From the NCBI GenBank assembly GCA_034231615.1, contig CM067317.1, positions 18,084,064 through 18,148,063 on the forward strand: DNA of 64,000 nt, given 5' to 3'. Within the stretch, counting starts at the first letter, position 1; each line of letters opens with the position of its first letter. Shown here one piece after another: positions 58,120-64,000 of this stretch. Origin of the DNA: Meghimatium bilineatum. Its lineage: Eukaryota; Mollusca; Gastropoda; Stylommatophora; Philomycidae. The notes below the pieces were generated by a model that did not search any database, was not told the origin of the DNA, and was given only the letters and a program-made list of their open reading frames with translations. Both the position numbers and the translations under genes were made by a program.

Positions 58120-58650
58120 ATGCTTGGGTATAGCTACACTGGAAAAGTACCCTTGGGTATTGCTACACTGGACAAATTCCCCTTGGTATTGCTACACTAC
58201 TCCTTTGAAAACAAATGCCTACGTACCATTCTGAACGTTAAGTGGAGTGACTTTAAATCTAACACTACTATAAGAGAGGAAAGCAAACAAACCTATATAT
58301 CTTCCTTCATTAGACAAAGGCGTTGGACTTATATCGGCCATGTTCTCAGAATGAACAGCCTAAGAATTCCCCAGCAGTCACTATATTGGGTGCCGCCTGG
58401 AGTAAGAAGAAGAGGGAGACCCCTAGAGAAACTCTACGAAGAACGATTAATAGAGAAGGCATGTCAATGAACCTAAACAACACGCAACAATTGAAAGACC
58501 TGCAACACAAAGACAGAAATGGAAGGCTATTGTTTCTGCCCTATGCGCCGCCTATGGCCCTGGAGGAACATAACATAACATAACATTGCTACACTGGACA
58601 AGTTCCATTGGGAATTGCTACACTCGACAAGTTCTCTTCTGGACGGAAAT
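58120..58650. repeat. ~27-bp minisatellite split by a LINE
   Basis: Three copies around CTTGGGTATTGCTACACTGG + ACAAATTC lie at 58120-58200, and about two more (TTGCTACACTGGACAAGTTC, ATTGCTACACTCGACAAG) lie at 58586-58645. The LINE fragment 58200-58586 sits between them. Confidence 0.8.
58200..58586 (+). pseudogene. LINE C-terminal fragment inserted in a minisatellite
   Basis: It reads 'FENKCLRTILNVKWSDFKSN', 'TTIREESKQTYISSFIRQRR', 'WTYIGHVLRMNSLRIPQQSL', 'VPPGVRRRGRP', then after one frameshift near 58430 'ETLRRTINREGMSMNLNNTQ' and 'DRNGRLLFLPYAPPMALEE'. It matches the LINE C-terminal pattern 'RRW.WIGHVLRM' and 'WRRTI'. The 3' tail is a pentanucleotide repeat, ACATA x3-4 (58567-58586). A 5'-truncated insertion; related to 17490-17845. 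Confidence 0.8.
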
Positions 58651-58984
58651 ATGCATACATGCTCTTTTCTTCCCCACCCCCTCTCCAGGCCAACAGTCCT
58701 ACACTCCAAAGAATCATGCCGTAAGTCAAAGAGCATTATTCGAGCCGCTGGTGTCGTCACGGCTACTGAACTAAGGGTGATCTATGCTTTTCACAGAAAG
58801 GCTATGGGCTGCGGGCTACTAAGAGGTGCATACATATATAGCGATTACATATTCATCATCAACATTAAAATTGCACAGTTCAAATTCCTGTTTATGAAAT
58901 TGAAGCGCTCACATAACACTTGATTTAGCTTATCAATTATTGTTGGTGATTTAGTCCGAATATATCCTTCAAAACGGGTTCAAG
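58651..58984. other. Unassigned sequence
   Basis: Frames here (58586-58923) are not recognised. No element seen. Confidence 0.45.
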
Positions 58985-59225
58985 AAACGTGGAGTACTGA
59001 CTTCACTGTACTCGGTTTCCTATGTTTACCTTGTCACTGGCAACGAAGCAGCATGCTGTATGCCGATTGTACCACACATAGCACTTAACTCCGTAGCTTC
59101 AAGCGATAATCAACAGGGAGCTCCTAAAAAGTTCACCTCGTACACAAAATGACACGAGCAGATTCGAACAAATGACCTCTTGAACACATGACGCACAGCT
59201 TAACCACTAATCTGATGAGATCCCA
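58985..59225 (-). mobile_element. tRNA-derived SINE, family D, copy 3
   Basis: Minus-strand reading: ATTAGTGGTTAAGCTGTGCG (A box, about 59193-59212), TGTTCAAGAGGTC, TTTGTTCGAATCTGCTCG (B box, about 59155-59172), then TCGCTTGAAGCTACGGAG and a body of about 120 bp. It has the best-preserved head of family D. Confidence 0.7.
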
Positions 59226-59475
59226 GAATATATACTGTAATACCGTACAAGCGTTGGCTACCTGGATAATAAACTGGGCACAGTGTAGATTGCCTAGGTG
59301 TGACTTGATATGTTTAGTCAACTGAACAATGTAGACATTAAAGCAGAAGTAGGATTTGCGTTAAGTACGTATTTATATAGTAATTGGAAAATTGCAAAAT
59401 GAAACAAAGCAATTGTACATTGTTATTAACATCAAACAGTTGCACAAGCTAAGGAAGCCAACACCTCGAATTTAT
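59226..59475. other. Unassigned sequence
   Basis: Nothing recognised. Confidence 0.5.
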
Positions 59476-59477
59476 GG

Positions 59478-59575
59478 CATGACGAAAACGGATGTGCTGC
59501 GACTCGGATGTCAGGGTCGCAGATTTTCTGGAAAACCATGGTGATAATAACACAGCTCTGCTATGAAAGAAGAAG
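59478..59575 (+). mobile_element. Repeat C, short diverged copy
   Basis: ACGGATGTGCTGCGACTCGG is followed by diverged sequence and a GAAAGAAGAAGAACAAC tail. Weak match, judged mainly by the start block and the tail. Confidence 0.35.
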
Positions 59576-59639
59576 AACAACCTACTTCACGCTCACTAAC
59601 GGAAATTACACGAATTTCGTGGAGTTAATGAGGGAGCAA

Positions 59640-59730
59640 ACGCAGATGAAGAAAAACTAGATGCATCATATATTTGAGCTACTTTGCAGCCAAACTTTGT
59701 TGCGGAGACGGCATTTTGTAATGATAATCC
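59640..59730 (+). pseudogene. RTE-type LINE 3' terminus, very short copy
   Basis: GCAGCCAAACTTTGTTGCGG and AGACGGCATTTTGTAATGAT match the last bases of the RTE (CAGCCAACCTTCGTTGCGG..., GACGGCACTTGATGATGAT). Only about 60-90 bp remain. Confidence 0.6.
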
Positions 59731-59944
59731 TATATTTGTGTAACATTTCTCGTATTGTGAGAACCGCAATATTAAATTATGGGCATCTAATGTAGTCAAT
59801 TATTAATGCCTCACCACGTGGCGTGCAGACTGACAGGGATGATAATTTATTTGATTAATATTATACCTCTGAAATTATTGTTAGCCGAAGCACAAACTTC
59901 ATTATTTGTTAGAGGTAAAGCTGTTTCATTTTATCTAATAGGAC

Positions 59945-60085
59945 TAACTCATAAGTATGAGGAATGGTTGAGGGTTAGAGATTTGGTCTCACAATAGTGA
60001 GGTTTAGAGTTTGATCCCCGGCAGGGACTTGGTTTTTTTTCTGTCGAAGAGTAAATAAAAAAAACTCACCATGTACAGAACGTAG
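59945..60085 (+). mobile_element. tRNA-like SINE head
   Basis: An A-box-like TGGTTGAGGGTTAGAGATTT (about 59968-59987) and a B box (GAGTTTGATCCCCGG, about 60007-60021) are followed by a T-run and an A-rich body. A full cloverleaf is not apparent. It may relate to the head at 19960. Confidence 0.5.
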
Positions 60086-60500
60086 CGACAGCAAGAGCAT
60101 GCGGCCTTTATCACACAGTTACAAAATTCCTCCCTGCGACTCTTTAAAAGAAAACCTGCAGTATTTGACAGTGGCATGACTAACATTCGCGGTTGAAATA
60201 CGAGTACCCCGCGACAAAAAGTCCTTTGTATTTTCTTGAATACTTTTACATGTGAACAGTCTGCTATGTGGTAAAGTGAATAGTTGGTCCAGTCAATCCA
60301 ACAAATCTCAAGTGGTCGAATTAGTTCATTGTTTGACAAGCAATGATGCACACTGTACTGACTATACAATTTGTTGTATTTGTTGAACTAATTTTCGAAC
60401 CGTGTCGTATTTCTGTTTGAATATTTTGAATATTACATATTGAGCAATAGTCTAATATCAATGTCATATCCAAATTCTGCTTAAATTATTATTGTGTGTA
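60086..60500. other. Gene-free stretch
   Basis: The 121-codon minus frame 60004-60369 is Cys-rich but unrecognised; part of it overlaps the SINE. Not called. Confidence 0.45.
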
Positions 60501-60675
60501 CATTAATTGTGTACGCTAGTGTATATATTAGGTAGGTATATATTAGATGTGAGAATTAGCTATGTATATTAGTTGTGTACATTAGGCGAATACATTAGGT
60601 GTGTACATGTGTTGTGTACATCAGATGTGAACATTAGTTGTGTACATTAGTTGTGCACATTAGTTGTGCACATTT
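60500..60675. repeat. Diverged 12-13-bp tandem repeat
   Basis: Phrases of the form GTGTACATTAGTT recur with many variants; clearest at 60590-60672. Confidence 0.75.
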
Positions 60676-60719
60676 CTGCGTACTGTTGACACTGTTCCAT
60701 ACTACAATATCACGCTATT

Positions 60720-61440
60720 TATTCTGATCACAAAAATAAACGCAACATTATTTCAAATGTACCAAAATTGTGTTTTATATAATTCATGTTTCAACCTTGG
60801 CATGGAGAAACTTTCAGATTTTTAAGAAACCAAACCAGTGTCCGGTCATCCCCAACGGTCTATTGATGATGATTGTTCGCTGACGATGTTAGTAAGAACA
60901 GTACATATGTACGGTCTTCCATCATAACGACCAGCATTGTACAGCCTGTTCGTGAAAGTTTGATCTGAAATATTACGAGCTGATGGTATTGTTTGGACTG
61001 CGTGGACGCTGATGCAAATCGATTTCTGAGCTGACGCAGCCATATGAAGTAGTCTTCGGCAGGAGTTTTGAATTCCACTGCATGGCCGTATGCCACTGAG
61101 GCAGTTTGTTGAAATCGCCTCTAAAGACGACTAAAGGTGCTTCTAACGATATTAACTTTCCTGGCAACTACACTTTGTGAGTGCCCAGTCTATAAGCGAC
61201 CGATGATGATGTATCTTTGTTCTGTAGTGAGATGAGGCATACTTGTGCATATAGTCTCAACTGAATTTATTCGAAAAATGGCAATCTTTTTTTCCATAAT
61301 ATGGTAAGAGAGTTGTGTGTTCTTTAAGTTTCACGGAATTCTCATGAACCTGTCACGACTTATTGTCAACAATGTTGATTTGACCTTGACCTATTTAATG
61401 ACCCCAAGAATCATGAGGCGATTACAATTCAGGTAGTCAC
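60720..61440 (-). mobile_element. Tc1-like transposon, copy 2 (internally deleted)
   Basis: Same family as copy 1. Minus strand: leader 61440-61234, transposase start MPHLTTEQRY at 61233-61204, 'SQSVVARKVNIVRSTFSR', 'TPAEDYFIWLRQLRNRFASA' and 'NISDQTFTNRLYNAGRYDGR'. Shortly after 'SIDRWG' (about 60845) the sequence jumps to the 3' untranslated region (GAAAGTTTCTCCATGCC) and the terminal AATAATGTTGCGTTTATTTT (60727-60746). The catalytic DDE half is therefore missing. The transposase part is also frameshifted. Confidence 0.8.
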
Positions 61441-61554
61441 GAGAGGTTAATAAGCATCTGGACACAGTCGATATGTTGAATTATGTCCAATAAGCAAACA
61501 TCTTTTAGAAAAGTATCTCCAAAAAAGTAGAAATTCTTTTTTTTTACAGTATAG

Positions 61555-61618
61555 TATTGTCTTGTTCTCTCTCTCTTTCTTTCTCTCTTTCTCTCTCTCA
61601 TTCTCTCTCAGTGTGTCT
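61555..61618. repeat. (TC)n-rich microsatellite
   Basis: Imperfect CTCTCTTTCTTTCTCT run directly upstream of the 51-bp minisatellite. Confidence 0.9.
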
Positions 61619-61673
61619 GTCATCCATCCCGTGCCTCTATGTCTGCTGTGACATTATCAGCAGAATTGCATCT

Positions 61674-62371
61674 TCTGAGGTAGATATGTTTGTATATTGA
61701 CAACCAACATTGTACTGTCATTGTTCTGAGGTAGATATGTTTGTATATTGACAACCAACATTGTACTGTCATTGTTCTGAGGAAGATATGTTTGTATATT
61801 GACAACCAACATTGTACTGTCATTGTTCTGAGGAAGATATGTTTGTATATTGACAACCAACATTGTACTGTCATTGTTTTGAGGTAGATATGTTTGTATA
61901 TTGACAACCAACATTGTACTGTCATTGTTCTGTCATTGTTCTGAGGTAGATATGTTTGTATATTGACAACCAACATTGTACTGTCATTGTTCTGAGGAAG
62001 ATATGTTTGTATATTGACAACCAACATTGTACGGTCATTGTTCTGAGGAAGATATGTTTGTATATTGACAACCAACATTGTACTGTCATTGTTTTGAGGT
62101 AGATATGTTTGTATATTGACAACCAACATTGTACTGTCATTGTTCTGTCATTGTTCTGAGGTAGATATGTTTGTATATTGACAACCAACATTGTACTGTC
62201 ATTGTTCTGTCATTGTTCTGAGGTAGATATGTTTGTATATTGACAACCAACATTGTACTGTCATTGTTCTGAGGTAGATATGTTTGTATATTGACAACCA
62301 ACATTGTACTGTCATTGTTCTGAGGTAGATATGTTTGTATATTGACAACCAACATTGTACTGTCATTGTTC
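61674..62371. repeat. 51-bp minisatellite, 13 copies, with 62-bp variant
   Basis: Unit CTGAGGTAGATATGTTTGTA + TATTGACAACCAACATTGTACTGTCATTGTT. Three units (near 61918, 62140 and 62200) end with an extra 11-bp CTGTCATTGTT, making 62 bp. Since 51 is a multiple of 3 and 62 is not, the minus-strand frame of MLVVNIQTYLPQNNDST units shifts after each long unit; the resulting frames are not genes. Confidence 0.96.
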
Positions 62372-63265
62372 TTCCTCAGGGATCTGCTCTTTATGGAATG
62401 TCCACATATTACTTCATAGTTTGGTGTGATTAATTCTGAAAATGTTTGACAGTAGTTAACAACGGAACGTGGATATTGACAAACATTGACATCAACAATA
62501 CTGGTTTTTTTTCTGGAATTAAATTGTTTAAACTTAATCACATTAAATAAATGAAAACAAAATTGTGCATTTCTTCTGTACATTTTCTGCTATAAATTGT
62601 TAATAGTGGCGGCTAAAAGTACTTTACACAATTAAAAAGTTGATACAGTCCCTGTATTCTGGCTATTCGTCTTTGGGGCTTTTACAAAATTGACTGGAAA
62701 ATGTTTTAAGTAATTTATAAACAGCTTCTTAGATTGTTTCAGTAATAATATCTTTCAGTAAACAACTGTTTCCACTGTAAAAAACATTCGACACTTGAAT
62801 GTTTTCGTCCTATCCCCCAACCTTTCTTATTTGTCTCATATGACATGAATGGAAAGAAAATAGTGGCCATATTTGATACTCTCTGATCCAGACCAGATGC
62901 TGTAACATATGTACAAAACTAATAATACATAACAAATATATTTACATGTGTACACAAACTAATATATTTACATAAGTACACAAACGAATATTTCTTGACT
63001 TTACTATAAACATATTAATGTAGTTTATGTTTAATTATTTCAGCAGGCGAAAAAGCTTCACTTAAATATGAACACATTTATGATTAATATCACACAACAC
63101 GACATGATTGTATATATACCTTCCAATTGAAGTAGACAATATAGTGTATTAAACAGTATATTTGTATGTATACATTGTTTTATACAGTTTTAATACATAT
63201 AATATATAATAAATATGTATGAACACTGTATAAATCATGTGTTCTAAAATCAAACAGGACCATAT
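62372..63265. other. Gene-free stretch
   Basis: I recognise nothing here. AT-rich. Confidence 0.5.
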
Positions 63266-63278
63266 TCATATTTACGCT

Positions 63279-63524
63279 TCAAGTGTTTGTACTAATAGCT
63301 ATCTTACTTTTGGGTGTGGCGATGTTATCCAATACACTGATGAATAATAACTGACTGGAAAACGAAACGGAGTAACCATAAATGAGAACTAGAAATAGAT
63401 TGGTTAGAATAAAGAGAAACATAACGATTGATGTGGACATTGGGTCAACTGTGGACGTGACCGCATAGGACAGCACGTCCAGACACGCGATAGAATCCGG
63501 CGAATTGTGTTTGGATGGATTCAT
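63279..63524 (-). CDS. Unidentified frame, possible membrane-protein exon
   Basis: An 81-codon minus-strand frame with a hydrophobic helix, 'STSIVMFLFILTNLFLVLIY' (residues about 31-50), followed by 'GYSVSFSSQLLFISVLDNIA'. Codon choice looks balanced and contains no low-complexity runs, unlike most frames in the window. A donor-like CAAAA/GTAAGATA lies about 20 bases before the stop; no clear acceptor precedes it. I recognise no family. It may be a chance frame; I list it because it is the only stretch that looks remotely like a host exon. Confidence 0.2.
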   Translation of the reverse strand: MNPSKHNSPDSIACLDVLSYAVTSTVDPMSTSIVMFLFILTNLFLVLIYGYSVSFSSQLLFISVLDNIATPKSKIAISTNT

Positions 63525-63654
63525 ACATCGAGATAGATCTGTCTAGAAAGGTTAATTGAGGAGAGATGATAAGAAACAAAGCACACCATTTTTCTCAGTA
63601 AATATCAGGTAAAATATACACATTGTTTATTAACCGAAGTCATTGCATGTTGGA

Positions 63655-63782
63655 CATATGCATGATAGTGATATCACACTAATCAGATGTTCAAGCTAAC
63701 ATGATAGTGATACCACACTAATCATATGTTCAAGCTAACATGATAGTGATACCATACTAATCAGATGTTCAAGGTAAGCATG
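63655..63782. repeat. ~39-bp tandem repeat x3
   Basis: Unit CATGATAGTGATACCACACT + AATCAGATGTTCAAGCTAA, three copies, the last diverging at its end. Confidence 0.92.
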
Positions 63783-63844
63783 ATGATATACTTTCACTGC
63801 GCGGTAGCTCTTCATTCCTAAATATATCGGCCCTAAGCATACCA

Positions 63845-64000
63845 CTCCTAAAAAACCTAACCCCCCACACCTACCACTCCTATACCTACCACACCTACAC
63901 CTACCACACTCCTAGACCCACACCTACTACATCTACTACTCATACACCTACCGTTCCTTCACCACCATTCATACACCTTCAACACAAACACCTACTAATC
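63845..64000. repeat. C/A/T simple sequence (CCTACCACA-like)
   Basis: Irregular repeats of CCTACCACTC, CTACACC and ATACACCTACC run to the window end and probably continue beyond it. Confidence 0.85.

Noticed and set aside
61620-62583. Minus-strand frames of 85-169 residues with repeated LVVNIQTYLPQNN
   Set aside because: They translate a 51-bp minisatellite; the frame shifts at each 62-bp unit.
63279-63524. Cytochrome P450 N-terminal exon
   Set aside because: The hydrophobic helix invites the comparison, but the basic/proline-rich hinge of P450s does not follow.

Overview
This window reads as AT-rich, gene-poor nuclear DNA of an animal. The evidence is the repeat content: many degraded non-LTR retrotransposons (LINEs) of at least seven lineages, Tc1-type and hAT DNA transposon remains, a Penelope-like (PLE) endonuclease remnant, several tRNA-derived SINE families, long (AT)n tracts, and an unusually rich set of minisatellites with 22-51 bp units. 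I saw no bacterial-type gene layout, operon, rRNA gene, CRISPR array or virus. The combination fits an invertebrate, perhaps a lophotrochozoan such as a mollusc, but that placement is an inference with low confidence. No host gene could be identified with certainty; one 80-residue minus-strand stretch near 63.3-63.5 kb is the best candidate for a host exon and is unassigned.

Layout. 0-4.6 kb: a Tc1-like element (copy 1), then a LINE whose C-terminal part and EN/RT part face opposite ways, then an (AT)n palindrome and a SINE. 7-8.3 kb: two minisatellites. 8.4-9.9 kb: RNase H-bearing LINE fragment with its acidic catalytic residues still present. 10.2-20 kb: LINE 3' ends, one of them split by a younger retroposed insertion with a 12-bp target duplication, SINEs, and a fold-back element at 16.3-16.5 kb. 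21-29.6 kb: more SINE and LINE pieces. 30.8-31.5 kb: PLE GIY-YIG remnant. 32.2 kb: 110-bp (AT)n. 34.3-34.8 kb: a 220-bp-arm inverted repeat. 35.8-40.5 kb: three minisatellites and LINE pieces. 40.9-42.2 kb: GC-richer block with a 107-bp tandem repeat. 45.4-46.7 kb: 42-bp minisatellite with a higher-order repeat. 46.9-48.7 kb: hAT transposase remnant. 49.1-52.2 kb: the best preserved element, an RTE-type LINE with endonuclease and reverse transcriptase and one visible frameshift. 52.3-53.2 kb: a 5' LINE piece. 53.2-58.6 kb: five minisatellites, one split by a LINE insertion. 58.9-64 kb: SINEs, a second Tc1-like copy, and a 51-bp minisatellite.

The elements relate to each other more than to any host gene. 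The RTE at 49-52 kb is the best preserved relative of four truncated 3' ends in the window; non-autonomous SINEs presumably relied on such LINEs, though no SINE/LINE tail pairing is demonstrated here. Two Tc1-like copies and one short fragment share the same 5' leader. I found no convincing new biological system; the most useful leads are structural (higher-order minisatellite, inverted repeats, an in-frame repeat expansion in a transposase, nested insertions). Coordinates of degraded elements are approximate.
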